Assembly: GCA_036939755.1 (NCBI GenBank)
Contig: JALLAZ010000467.1
Location: forward strand, 1 to 15,448
Length of the DNA: 15,448 bases
Reading direction: 5' to 3'
Origin: Stephanodiscus triporus
Lineage: Eukaryota > Bacillariophyta > Thalassiosirophyceae > Thalassiosirales > Thalassiosiraceae
The position numbers and the translations under genes are program-made. The notes below the pieces were generated by a model. That model was given only the letters and a program-made list of their open reading frames with translations, ran no database searches and had not been told where the DNA came from. Every line of letters begins with the position of its first letter. Within the stretch, counting starts at the first letter, position 1. Shown here piece by piece: positions 1 through 8,767 of this stretch.

Positions 1-235
1 AAACACATGTAAAAAAAACATTCAAATTGAATACATTCGTCTCCATTTTGGTGCCATAGTCAACCCCAAAAATATTTGGGAAAATTACGGGGCGTGAGTG
101 CAGATTCCTATTCTACTTGAGGAACTGTAGTTACCCCTCTTCTAATTAAAGGAGAGAGGTGTTTTGTTGTTGCGGCAATTAGCGACGCCTCGGTCCCTCG
201 TCCGCATCCAGATTAAATACACCCGCGCCGAAGAG

Positions 236-1810
236 ATGAGCGCTGAACGCTGCCACCATATCTCCACCACGAGGAGGAAGGCCGCGCTCACCCTCCTCGC
301 CGTACTCTCCGCGGCCGTCGCGGGCAACAACCTTCGCCTCGCGACGACCGTAGTCGACGACACGAGAGGCGGGGGGGTCGACGCTCTGATCGCAAGGCAT
401 CTGTGGACGGTAACGGCCACCGATGACGGGAAGGAGGAGAAAGTGGCGTCCCTGCTCGTGAAGGATCCGACGAACTACATCGACGAAGGCGGTGGCAACC
501 GAAGTGCGGTACCCCGTGATAAGGAGGGGCGGCCGCGGGAGGACGACGACGACGAGGAGGAGGAGGAGGAGGAGGAGGAGGAGCGGGAAAAGAAACGGCG
601 ACGCGAGGGATCGACTCGCAACAGCACCCGACCATCCGGCGTTGTATACGAATACATACAACCGCCGCCCATCAACTCGACCGCGCGCGCGCTTCTGCGA
701 GCGCAGTTTCGGAACCTCGCGGACCTCGACGAGCCCTCGTCGGATTCCGCGGCGCTGTGCGGGATCGTCAAGGACGCCGAGCCCTACCTCGACGAGTGGG
801 TCGATTATCACCTCGGGCTCGGATTCCATACGATATACCTCGTCGATAATTCGGACGATCACGAGCTGCGGAATTGGCAGGATCGACGGCGGAATTCCGG
901 ACATTCCGTCCGCGTCGTGCCGAAGCCAGGCACGCACCGCCAGATGTACTCGTTCCACATATGCGCGTCGGAATACAAGCACGATCACGCGTACATGGCG
1001 TTCTTCGACGTGGACGAATTCCTAGTCCTCAAGAGGCACGAGACGGTCGACGAATTCCTCGACGAGCATCTAATGAGGGGGGCTCTCCAGATCAGCTGGT
1101 TCGTCTTCGGTACGAATTCGAGGGACATGTACTCGCCGTTGCCCGTGACGAAGCGTTTCACGTTGAGGGACGGAACGTCGGAGATCGATAGACACCCGAG
1201 CGAGTGGAACAAGGTCAAGTCGATATTGAAGCTATCGGATTACGGTCATTACCCAAAGGTGAGGGCGCGTGTTTTCGTTTGGAAATGATCGTATGATGCC
1301 GAAAAAGATCGGATCGGATTGCTTACGCCGTGCGTTTTTCTTTCCATGGACAGTCTCCACACAGTATGAACACGAACAAGGAAACGGCCGGGAGCAGCAA
1401 GGCTTGGATCGATACGAATGGGAAGGGCAACTTCGTGAGTTCATTTTCGCGATGAACTTATCTCGGTTCGTTTTCGCGATAAACTTATGCATATATACAT
1501 ATGCGCATCTTCCGCCCGAACACTTTTTCTCCCCCGTCGATTGACATTTTTCTAGGACTCAATCGGAGCCATCAATCACGATCGGCCCGTGGACGTCGCG
1601 GTCATCCACCACTACAAGTACCTCTCGTCCAAGGAATTTCACTGGAAGTCTTGCATACGTAAGACGGTCGACGACAAGTACAAGCATTGCAGGAATAATG
1701 AGACGGAAGTGCCGTACGTGGGTACCGTGTATGACGACTCGGCGTGGCAAACGCTGAAGAAGAACGTGCCCAAATATGCCGCATTCGACGAATTTGAGGA
1801 CTTCATGTAG
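236..1810 (+). CDS. Glycosyltransferase family 92-like, type II membrane protein (3 exons)
   Basis: Exons 236-1258, 1354-1434 and 1556-1810 give 452 residues; all junctions are phase 0. The N-terminus has basic residues (TTRRK) followed by a hydrophobic stretch at about 16-30, suggesting a signal anchor and Golgi or ER lumenal topology. A disordered linker (about 85-135) holds a D4E10 run, a basic cluster and N-x-S/T sequons. The catalytic region starts near 172 (ALCGIVKDAEPYLDEWVDYH), the usual opening of GT92/DUF23 enzymes. It carries the metal-binding DxD as FFDVDEF (D258, D260) and SWFVFGTNS near 287. Exon 3 supplies the conserved C-terminal part, including VIHHYKYLSSKEF. GT92 enzymes transfer hexoses, often galactose, onto glycans; the acceptor here is unknown. 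The ATG at 236 was chosen because the upstream open frame back to 164 has only a TTG. The family call is firm; the substrate is not. Confidence 0.85.
1259..1353 (+). other. Intron 1 of the GT92-like gene
   Basis: The intron has donor GTGAGG and acceptor GGACAG and is 95 bp long. Reading through it adds VRARVFVWK and then a stop. Splicing joins HYPK to SPHSMNTN and keeps the GT92 frame. Confidence 0.85.
1435..1555 (+). other. Intron 2 of the GT92-like gene
   Basis: The intron has donor GTGAGT and a T-rich acceptor ending TTTTTCTAG, and is 121 bp long. It joins NGKGNF to DSIGAINHDRPVDV in phase 0. The read-through frame ends in a stop near 1543. Confidence 0.87.
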
Positions 1811-2554
1811 AGGGGCGGATGGTGAAAGCGAGAGCAGGATTGGCAGGGGGGGGGGGGGGCTCGGATCGGCGGCTTTCGGCCGTGAGGTTGCAACTGTTCA
1901 ATTTTCTTACTTATTCGATTCCTGCACGAGAAGAGGGCTACGATGGACAATCAGACAGAATAAGAGTGCTGGCCGACTGCAGCCTACGGACGAGCAGACG
2001 ACGAGTGAGCTGCTGAGTAATCTCACCCTGGGGACAGTGGAGATATAATGCTTCGGTGGCACTGACCCTGCTCACCTCGCGTGGCAAATTTGCGTACCGC
2101 AATTTTGGGCATTCGTTATTCTCCATTCACCAAGCAGAACGGCATTTCGACCGTGGATTGAAGGACCGCGAGAAAAAGTATCGGTGATGGAACGTTTGCT
2201 TGTAGGAACAAGTCGCGCACACAGGTTGGCGAATTATTTCGTGTCTTCCTACATCAAGTATGTACCATTCAGAGATGATAGCGTTTTGTGATGCCTTCGA
2301 GTGCCACTCTCATTGTCATCTCATTCGAATGTATAAAGGAAACTTTTTCTTCTCCTTCAGAGTATTATGTACTTTGTCTACGTCGTACGCGTGACAAAGA
2401 CTTCACGAACAATCCCTTGAAGCTAGTCAATGCAAGCATTTCTTTACTAATTAATCGTCAATCCGTCCAATATCTCTCCAAATCACTTAAAAAAAATGGT
2501 ACAAGGAGAAACCACGTCAAACCGATACCAAATCCCAACGTGCGGCTATCCCCT
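1811..2554. other. Convergent intergenic region
   Basis: This 744-bp spacer lies between the 3' ends of the GT92-like gene (+) and the sulfite reductase gene (-), so it must hold both 3' UTRs. I see no RNA gene and no convincing ORF. The open frame starting at 2288 (+) runs antisense into the sulfite reductase gene and looks like a shadow. Confidence 0.6.
1846..1859. repeat. G14 homopolymer
   Basis: An uninterrupted run of 14 G lies 36 bp after the stop codon of the GT92-like gene, probably in its 3' UTR. It is slippage-prone, so the exact length may be an assembly approximation. Confidence 0.9.
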
Positions 2555-4489
2555 TCATGCGGCGACAACCGATCCGGGAACGTAGGTAGAACAATACTTC
2601 TCGATCGCCTCGGCCCCGACCCTGTGACAGAAGTCGCCGAACGCCTCGTACTCCGTCCTCCGCTCGATGAACATCGCGAGGATCGGCTCCATCGTCGACT
2701 CCAGCGCGTCGACGTCCATCTTGGCCATGTAGGGGTACGCCGTCCTCGTCAGCACCGGACTGCCGCCGAGCCAAAGCTGGTAGCTCCTCGGACCGTCGCC
2801 AACGAACGCCAGCTCGGCCATGTAGGGACGCGCGCATCCGTTGGGACAGCCAGTCATCCTCATAAGTATCTCCTCCCCCGGCAGGTTCATCCTGTCGAGT
2901 AGCGCCCTCATGCGCTCGACGTAGCTGGGCATGATCCTCTCGGCCTCCGTCTGCGCGAGGCCGCAAAGGGGCAACGCGGGACACGCCATCGAGAGGCGCG
3001 CGATGGGATCCACCTCCTCGAGGGGGGCGATGCCGTGCTCGCGCAATATCGACTCGATCCCGTCCTTGTCCTTGGGATCGACGTCCCGGAAGATGATGGA
3101 TTGGGTCGGACTGAGTATGGAGTGGACGTTGTACTTGTCCACCAGCGTGCGCAGCGCCGACTTGAGACGGAAGTTGCCCTCGTCCTTGACGCGGCCGTTG
3201 TCGACGTGCTGGCCGTAAAACAGCTTCCCGTCCCCCTGGTCCCACCATCCCATCCAGTCGTTGTACTTCCACTCGGCGATAGGACGCCACGGCGCGATCT
3301 CCTGACCGACGTAGCTCTCGACTAGGCGCTTGAACTTGTCGATGCCGAGTGTGTGCACGAGGTACTTCATGCGGGCGTTCGCGCGCACGTCCCGGTTGCC
3401 GTGATCGCGCTGCGCGGCCACGATCGCCTTGAGGACCTCGATTATGTCGTCCTTCGGGACGTATCCCATGTGATCGGCGGCGCGGGCGAAGGTGTCCTCC
3501 TTGTTGTGCGTGCGTCCCATCCCCCCGCCGACCATGACGTTGAAGCCCTGGAGCTCGCCCGTGACCTCGTCGCACACGACGACGACGCCGATGTCGTTCG
3601 TGTATATGTCGATGGAGTTGTCGCCAGGGACCGTGACGCCGATCTTGAACTTGCGCGGGAGGTACTGCGTGCCGTAGATCGGCTCGACGGAGTCGGGAAG
3701 GATTATGCCCCGGCCGTTGTCGTGCAGCATCTTCGCGTCGACGTCGAACCCCTCCACCTCCCTGGCCCACGTCTCGACCGTCGCCGCCTTCTCCCCGTCG
3801 AGCCATATCTCCGAGAACGCGGGCGTCATGGGACGGAAGAGGTGAGCGAAAACCTTGGAGTACTCCCTCGCGTGCTCGTATGCGGGGGATGCGAAGGGTG
3901 CGGGCGTAGTCATGACGTTGCGGGAAACGTCGCCGCATGCTCCCACGGTCGACGAGCCGATGTTCATGATGGAGGAGATGACGGTCTTGAGGTCGCCCTT
4001 GAGGATGCCGTGGATCTGGAAGCACTGCCGCGTGGTCATGCGAAGGTCTCCCTGGCCGTGCTTCGCGCTAAGGTCGTCGATTAGGCGGTACAGGTCCGGC
4101 GGCAATTCCCCCGCCGGCTGCTTGAGGCGGAGCATGAACTGATAATCCTTGGGACCCTTCTTCTCGCGGTTATTCTGCTGGTACGAGCCGTGGTACTTGA
4201 GGATCTGGTACGCGTCCTTGGAGATCCCGATCTCCTCGGTGTGAAGCTGCTCGTTGAGCGGATCGCGGAGGTATCGGGAGTCTATCTTGAGCTTCTCGAT
4301 CTTGGGCAGGGACTTCTTCGGGGCCTCCATCTGCACGTGCAGGCGGGTGGCGGTGGTCGCGGCGGTCGTCGACGAACGATCGCGTCGGCCGTTGACGACG
4401 TCGACGATCGAGGTGGGGGCGAAGGCGAGGACCGCGGGCGAGGCGGCCGCCGCGAGGGCGACGCAGGCGGTGGCCGTCGAGAACTTCAT
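2555..4489 (-). CDS. SIR: Plastid ferredoxin-dependent sulfite reductase
   Basis: This single 644-residue ORF encodes the siroheme/4Fe-4S enzyme that reduces sulfite to sulfide with six electrons from ferredoxin in plastid sulfur assimilation. The cluster and siroheme-bridging cysteines are C503 and C509 (ACPALPLC) and C548 and C552 (TGCPNGC). ACPALPLCGLA and GCARPYMAEL favour sulfite over nitrite reductase. Siroheme and substrate-pocket basic residues match the family: R154 (MTTRQCFQIHG), R190 (CGDVSRNVM), and K280 and K282 (LPRKFKIG). Two ferredoxin-like half domains and two catalytic halves appear in normal order, and the length is that of plant enzymes with transit peptides. The N-terminus is bipartite: a hydrophobic signal of about 22 residues ending VLA|FAP, then a Ser/Thr/Arg-rich transit region (about 23-52), typical of diatom plastid targeting. 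No introns are evident. The gene is divergent from RRP9. Confidence 0.96.
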   Translation of the reverse strand: MKFSTATACVALAAAASPAVLAFAPTSIVDVVNGRRDRSSTTAATTATRLHVQMEAPKKSLPKIEKLKIDSRYLRDPLNEQLHTEEIGISKDAYQILKYHGSYQQNNREKKGPKDYQFMLRLKQPAGELPPDLYRLIDDLSAKHGQGDLRMTTRQCFQIHGILKGDLKTVISSIMNIGSSTVGACGDVSRNVMTTPAPFASPAYEHAREYSKVFAHLFRPMTPAFSEIWLDGEKAATVETWAREVEGFDVDAKMLHDNGRGIILPDSVEPIYGTQYLPRKFKIGVTVPGDNSIDIYTNDIGVVVVCDEVTGELQGFNVMVGGGMGRTHNKEDTFARAADHMGYVPKDDIIEVLKAIVAAQRDHGNRDVRANARMKYLVHTLGIDKFKRLVESYVGQEIAPWRPIAEWKYNDWMGWWDQGDGKLFYGQHVDNGRVKDEGNFRLKSALRTLVDKYNVHSILSPTQSIIFRDVDPKDKDGIESILREHGIAPLEEVDPIARLSMACPALPLCGLAQTEAERIMPSYVERMRALLDRMNLPGEEILMRMTGCPNGCARPYMAELAFVGDGPRSYQLWLGGSPVLTRTAYPYMAKMDVDALESTMEPILAMFIERRTEYEAFGDFCHRVGAEAIEKYCSTYVPGSVVAA

Positions 4490-4764
4490 ATTTCTTTTTT
4501 TCTATTTTTCTACGGCGACAAACTCTTTTATTGTGTCGTTCAGGCGTCCGACGGGCTTGTGGCGGCGGGGATGAGGAAGAATCTGATTCAGGCAGCAGCA
4601 GCAGGCACCATTTTAAGTCTCTAAAGTCCCACAACATCACAAACAACACAAGAGAGATTATGTATGAAAAAATAAAAGTTGTGTGAATGTGATGGTTGGC
4701 GAAGACAGGGGATGTCTGGTTATACTAATTCCTCAGTGACAAGTAAGGATGGGCATCTCCAATC

Positions 4765-4772
4765 TTTGGCGC
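4765..4772 (+). promoter_or_regulatory. E2F-consensus site TTTGGCGC
   Basis: This is an exact match to the E2F/DP octamer TTTSSCGC, 188-195 bp upstream of the chosen RRP9 start. The assignment rests on sequence alone. Confidence 0.35.
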
Positions 4773-4853
4773 GTGGATGGATGGCTCGGAGCGAGAACCC
4801 CACCGAGCAGATGCGGAGTCCGTCCGGCGTTCGCTGCTCTCTTCCCCATATTG

Positions 4854-4861
4854 TTTCCCGC
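4854..4861 (+). promoter_or_regulatory. E2F-consensus site TTTCCCGC
   Basis: This second exact TTTSSCGC match is in the same orientation, 99-106 bp upstream of the RRP9 ATG and 89 bp from the first. The pairing makes chance less likely than for one site. Confidence 0.4.
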
Positions 4862-4959
4862 CGAAAAGTAACGCAGAGCAACCAACGATTCTCGTCTCAC
4901 TTTTGTTTTTTTATTTTTTCTCGCGAAGTAAAATCCCTCTCCTCCTCCAGAGAAGAGTC

Positions 4960-6876
4960 ATGGCGCCGTCGAGGAGCGGGAGGTCCGCGTCCAGCGTGGG
5001 AGGGATAGTAGGAAGAGGGGGAGCACGACGACGCGATGACAACGTCGTAACGAAGAAGAGGCGCAGCAAGCTCGTCGTCGACCTCTCGTCCGGCGGCGGC
5101 CGAGGAGGTCACGGCCGTCGGGGTCGGAGCGGGCACGACGACGACGACGACGACGACGGGATCGCGGCGCCGGCGCTCCTCGACGACGAGGACGTGGAAT
5201 CCGACGAGGACGCACTCGATGGCTCCGGGGACGAAATGGATGACGAGGAGGAGGAGGAGGAGGAGGAGACGGCCGACGCCAAGCGACTGAGACTCGCGCG
5301 GGAGTACCTCGACGGGATGGAGGAGGCGAATCGCGACTCGTCCTCATCGGAAGACGACGACGACGACGACGACCGCGAAGGCGAATCCGACGACGACGGA
5401 GGTGGAACCTCCTCCTCGGGCGGCGACGGGATTGGCAGGCGCATCGCCGAGGAACGCCTGCGAAGGTCGGGCCTGTTCGAGCTTCGCATCGCCGACGACG
5501 TGGCGGGGGGGATACGCGAGTCGAGGCGGGACATCGTCGCGTCGGCCCGATGCGGGCCGACGATCGGCGATGCCGCCGCTCGGACCGTCGACGACGACGA
5601 CGGCGACGAGGCGGGATCGTCGGCGGCCGGCGTCCTCCTCCGCTCCCCGCGCACGTCGTCGTCGTCTTCGGCGGAGGACGAGGCCCGATCGTGGCTCGAT
5701 CGCGGTCGGGCGTCGTACCACCGCGGACACGACCGCGCCCCCACGTGCGTGTCGCTGTCGAGGGACGGTCGGGTCGCGTACAGCGGCTCGAAGGACGGAT
5801 CGCTACTCGCTTGGGACGTGGAGGCGGGCGGGAGGAGGACGTCCCGACTGCTACCGTCGATATCGGGAACGGCGAGGTCGGGCGGCGACGGCAATCGGGG
5901 AGAGATACTCGCGATCGCGACGAGCGACGACGGACGGTACCTCGCCGTCGGCGGGCGGGACGATCGGGTCAGGATATTCGACGTCCGCACCACCGCGTCG
6001 TCGTCGTCGTCGTCTCGCTCCTCCTCCTCCCCCGTGGCGACGTTCGAGGGTCACAAGCGGGCCGTGACGGCCCTGGCCTTCCGGCCGCGCGCGCTGGACC
6101 TGTACTCGGGGAGCGACGATCGATGCGTGAGGCGGTACGACCTGAATTCCATGACGTACGTCGAGACCCTGTACGGCCATCAATCCCCGATCGTAGACGT
6201 ATGCTGTCCGAGTAAAAACCGTCCCGTGACCGTATCGAGGGACAGGACCGTTCGCGTTTGGAAGGTCGAGGAGGACAGTCACCTGGTGTACCGTCCGGGG
6301 GGGGACGCCGGCGCCGCCGAGTGCGTGAGCGCGATGAGGAACGGGTGGTTCGTCACGGGACACGACGACGGACGACTCGCGCTGTGGAGGGAGGAGAAGA
6401 AGAGGCCGGTGGGGAACGTCGTAGTCGCCGCGCACGGCCACGTGGGGGACTCGAGCGGCGGCGTGACGCGTGGCGTCATGTGTTGCGACGCGCTGGGCAT
6501 GAGCGACGTGCTTGCGACCGGTTCCAACGATGGATATTTAAGATTTTGGAGGGTGAGTCGATTCGCTTCACTTGCTGCTTCTGCTTTTCTTTGCGATTTT
6601 TTCCTTCATTTACATAAATTGCGCCCCGCCGACGATTTCGTCTGGCGTGCCGAACGTTGGCATCGACAGATCACCGCCGAGGAGAAGGATGCAGGAATCA
6701 AGCCGCTTGAGGAGGTTCCTATACATGGGTACATCAACAGTATCGCGATGGGTCCGGGAGGAAGGTTTTGCGTCGCCGCCGTCGGTCAAGAGCCTCGCTT
6801 GGGACGTTGGGATAGAGTTCCGCGTGCGAAGAATCGCTTCGCGATTATTCGGATCCACGGCGACGAGTCTAAGTGA
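4960..6876 (+). CDS. RRP9: U3 snoRNP WD40 protein Rrp9/U3-55K (2 exons)
   Basis: Exons 4960-6552 and 6670-6876 give 599 residues. Rrp9 is a box C/D U3 snoRNP-specific WD40 protein acting in nucleolar 18S pre-rRNA processing. The N-terminal third is disordered, with a KKRRSK basic cluster (32-37) and long Asp/Glu runs, followed by family helices AKRLRLAREYLDGMEE (107-122) and RIAEERLRR (161-169). Seven WD-type blades follow: about 257-286 (YSGSKDGSLLAWD), 313-342, 363-394 (GHKRAVTALAF), 406-436 (DRTVRVWK), 450-477, 490-531 (GSNDGYLRFW) and, in exon 2, about 551-585. The last contains GYINSIAM and VGQEPRLGRWDRV, close to the GFVNSL and VGQEHRLGRWWRI pattern I recall from animal Rrp9. That makes this Rrp9 rather than a generic WD40 protein. 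The ATG at 4960 was preferred over in-frame 4777 because the 61 extra residues look like translated T-rich leader. The intron is a multiple of three and stop-free, so isoforms are possible. Confidence 0.92.
   Translation: MAPSRSGRSASSVGGIVGRGGARRRDDNVVTKKRRSKLVVDLSSGGGRGGHGRRGRSGHDDDDDDDGIAAPALLDDEDVESDEDALDGSGDEMDDEEEEEEEETADAKRLRLAREYLDGMEEANRDSSSSEDDDDDDDREGESDDDGGGTSSSGGDGIGRRIAEERLRRSGLFELRIADDVAGGIRESRRDIVASARCGPTIGDAAARTVDDDDGDEAGSSAAGVLLRSPRTSSSSSAEDEARSWLDRGRASYHRGHDRAPTCVSLSRDGRVAYSGSKDGSLLAWDVEAGGRRTSRLLPSISGTARSGGDGNRGEILAIATSDDGRYLAVGGRDDRVRIFDVRTTASSSSSSRSSSSPVATFEGHKRAVTALAFRPRALDLYSGSDDRCVRRYDLNSMTYVETLYGHQSPIVDVCCPSKNRPVTVSRDRTVRVWKVEEDSHLVYRPGGDAGAAECVSAMRNGWFVTGHDDGRLALWREEKKRPVGNVVVAAHGHVGDSSGGVTRGVMCCDALGMSDVLATGSNDGYLRFWRVSRFASLAASAFLCDFFLHLHKLRPADDFVWRAERWHRQITAEEKDAGIKPLEEVPIHGYINSIAMGPGGRFCVAAVGQEPRLGRWDRVPRAKNRFAIIRIHGDESK
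6553..6669 (+). other. Stop-free in-frame intron of RRP9
   Basis: Donor GTGAGT directly follows the last codon of RFWR, a pyrimidine-rich tract follows, and the acceptor is ATCGACAG. The length of 117 bp is 39 codons without a stop. Read-through would insert 39 residues, including a hydrophobic FLCDFFLHLH stretch, between two WD blades where the family has a short loop. Splicing is therefore inferred. Confidence 0.75.
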
Positions 6877-7497
6877 GATTTCGACTTATTAACTGCCCTT
6901 ATGTTCATCATCAAATAATGACCTATGATATTCATCGGCAGGGTTGATATCTCTTCGAATGGTAAAATACCTACTCGGCATAGAAAAAACGAAATAATTA
7001 TCACTTTTGCGCGTAGCTTATTCTTTCCATCGCCCATACTTTGTTACTGGGTTCTTAAGACCGCTTAGCATTCTTCATGATTTTTTGCGCTTTACTTTTA
7101 CTGTGTTGTGTATTGTACAGGTTTTGTGTGTTGCCAAGGGAGGTCTCATCGAAATCTCAAAAAGCCAGGGTAGAACTCCTCAGAGACCAAAGGATTGAGG
7201 CTGTGATCTGATGCCAAAATCCAGTGTGTCTCTGCGGCGAAAAAAAAAGGACTCGAAACCTGTCAAACTCCTCACGTCCCAGAGACCATAGCTACAAGTA
7301 GGGGTGTGTGGGAGTGGGGGAGAAGAGTTAGCCTAGAGAGAGACTACTTCCATATTGAGGTTGTGGGAAATCAACTTTGTTAGGGCGTCCAGTACTCTAG
7401 AGTGACTTAGAAGATGAAGTTTAGTGAATAGATAAAATGGTGCTAATAAATGAATATTATGCCAAATGAAGCTCAATTGTGGTATGGCGCTAATGAT
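6877..7497. other. AT-rich intergenic region, no gene recognised
   Basis: This 621-bp spacer follows RRP9. I see only a short, uninformative ORF (7007-7198, +) and two nearby copies of an ACTCCTC...AGAGACCA motif (about 7176-7191 and 7268-7288). I found no tRNA- or snoRNA-like structure by eye. The 3' UTR of the minus-strand remnant at 7498 would also lie here. Confidence 0.45.
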
Positions 7498-8350
7498 CTA
7501 TTCGCTTTCTTCACCAGTCTCTGTCCCAGTGCTCACATGGCCTGGGTATGACATCATTCGCCGTCCACTCATCCCGCCACCGTATCCGCCGCCGCCGCCT
7601 CCGAACATGCCCCGGCTTGGCTCGGCATCCCCAAAGCTTGCAATCCCTCTGTTCTTGGGGCCTGTAGTTAGATCCTTGGCAACCTGGAGGGTTGATACGT
7701 ACATGGAGTTGAACTGGCCGTACCAGACTCCCTCAAAGGCGACGTGGTTGTTCGTCAGCACGTCGTAGCGGAAGGTGTCGGGGACGCCCGTGCACTCGTG
7801 CTCGAGATGGATGACTTGGGGGACTGACCGGTAGCACTTCTTGACGGGGTGCACCCCGGCGGCCTTCATGTGGACCTGGGTATTGCAGTACCCATTGTAC
7901 CACGTAGAATCCGTGGGGATCTGCTGCACTGTTGCTTGGATTGCGGTGAATAGTTTCTCGGGGAGCTTCCACTCAACCCAAAGTGCCTTCCCCCCCTCGT
8001 CAAGGGTGATGCTGGGTTCCTGGTTCCTTGCTCTTTGTGGGCACGCCGCCGTCGTGGAAGATGGTGTCAATGAAGTTTTTGGTCTCCTTCAACCAGGTGT
8101 TGATGGTGTACCCCTTCTTGCATGTTGTGGAGAAGTAGGAGGATGCGGGCTTGCCTGAATGCTGATTCTTGGTGGAGGCATTGATCTCAACTGCTAGACA
8201 TCGATGGGTGGCTAATATTGTTTTAGCTTTACTGATAAGTTGGTAGGCAAAATAATGAGAGCATCTTGGGAGTTTCTGCGAGATACTCCCTGGATGAGTC
8301 CTATCGATGCTATCGCTAGTGGGGGCAAGTTGAGTCTTGCCTTCCCACAT
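7498..8350 (-). pseudogene. Broken gene of unknown function with Gly-rich C-terminus (frameshifted)
   Basis: Two overlapping minus-strand frames form one coding unit. The upstream frame (8350-8000) runs from MWEGKTQ through KKGYTINTWLKETKNFIDTI and ends soon after KSKEP. The downstream frame (to 7498) resumes at SITLDEGGKALWVEWKLPEK. The switch falls on an exact 7-bp tandem duplication at 8015-8028; with one unit the frames would be continuous. The downstream part (about 170 residues) looks like a real folded domain: WYNGYCNTQVHMKAAG, KKCYRSVPQVIHLEHECTGV, VWYGQFNSMYVSTLQVAKDL. It ends in a glycine-rich tail (FGGGGGGYGGGMSGRR). I do not recognise the family, though the composition suggests a lineage-specific multicopy protein. 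Alternatives are a sequencing error at the duplication or an unseen intron. The true 5' end is unclear, since further coding-like remnants lie upstream on the same strand. Confidence 0.6.
8015..8028. repeat. 7-bp tandem duplication (GGTTCCT x2)
   Basis: GGTTCCT at 8015-8021 is repeated directly at 8022-8028. Because 7 is not a multiple of three, the extra unit shifts the frame exactly where the two halves of the minus-strand gene disagree. Confidence 0.9.
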
Positions 8351-8380
8351 CTACCTGCTATAGTAGAGGGAATGGCTCAA

Positions 8381-8402
8381 CGTGGGAATCTCTATTCCCA
8401 CG
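8381..8402. repeat. Hairpin, 9-bp arms, 4-nt loop
   Basis: CGTGGGAAT - CTCT - ATTCCCACG is a perfect inverted repeat. It lies in the gap between two minus-strand coding remnants, just upstream of the MWEGKTQ start. Confidence 0.8.
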
Positions 8403-8411
8403 GTTAGGTAG

Positions 8412-8431
8412 CTTCTCTTAAGTTAGAGAAG
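8412..8431. repeat. Hairpin, 7-bp arms, 6-nt loop
   Basis: CTTCTCT - TAAGTT - AGAGAAG lies 9 bp after the preceding hairpin. It overlaps the end of the Lys/Ala-rich coding remnant. Confidence 0.65.
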
Positions 8432-8641
8432 ATATCTAGCATCAATGATCTCTTTCACCATCTTCTTGGGGGCCGCCCTCTTCGCAGCAGGCTTCTTGGT
8501 GCTCTTGTCGTCTTTGCCCATGGTGGATGGGTCTTCGTTCTCTTAGTTCTTGCTGGCGGCATTGTCATTGGCGGCATCGTTGTCGTCATCATCTTCATCT
8601 TCTTCATCGTCGTTATCCTCCTTCTCCTCTGTGATTAAGAG
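8423..8641 (-). pseudogene. Coding remnant: acidic run, in-frame stop, Lys/Ala-rich tail
   Basis: Read on the minus strand from about 8641, one frame gives EEKEDNDDEEDEDDDND followed by Asn/Ala-rich residues. It then meets TAA (8543-8545), continues to an ATG at 8521, and encodes a 32-residue basic tail, MGKDDKSTKKPAAKRAAPKK followed by MVKEIIDARYLL, stopping at 8423. The switch from acidic to histone-H1-like Lys/Pro/Ala sequence resembles a real disordered tail. The stop codon argues that the reading frame is dead or spliced. It may be an upstream exon of the broken gene at 7498-8350. Confidence 0.4.
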
Positions 8642-8767
8642 AGCAGACAGGACAAAATCTTTGTTGGATAATCAATAGAATAATGAAAGAATAATGAAAT
8701 ACTGTACCTCCTGCTTGCAAGACGAGCGCGGAAACCGGCAAAGTGCTCCTTGATAGTGAGCATAGGT

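Larger units (their letters stand above)
4490..4959. promoter_or_regulatory. Shared divergent promoter region (SIR / RRP9)
   Basis: These 470 bp separate the start codons of two divergent genes, so both promoters and 5' UTRs must lie here. T-rich tracts directly precede each ATG in its own orientation. No clear TATA box is visible. Two E2F-type octamers lie on the RRP9-proximal side. The span also contains an in-frame ATG at 4777 that would extend RRP9; I did not use it. Confidence 0.6.

Noticed and set aside
164..235. Upstream extension of the GT92-like protein from 164
   Set aside because: It begins with TTG, not ATG; the first in-frame ATG is 236 and directly precedes a plausible signal anchor.
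2288..2902. Plus-strand ORF of 204 codons
   Set aside because: More than half is antisense to the well-supported sulfite reductase gene, and the rest lies in a 3' spacer without motifs.
2517..4025. Minus-strand 502-codon ORF in another frame of the sulfite reductase gene
   Set aside because: It is an Arg-rich frame shadow created by high GC; the 644-residue frame carries all catalytic motifs.
4777..4959. In-frame N-terminal extension of RRP9 from the ATG at 4777
   Set aside because: The added 61 residues include a translated T-rich tract (LLFFYFFS) typical of leader DNA and have no family counterpart; the ATG at 4960 begins the basic, nuclear-type N-terminus.
5139..5160. Short regular GAC repeats resembling an array
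   Set aside because: They are simple triplet microsatellites inside coding sequence with no spacers, so not CRISPR.
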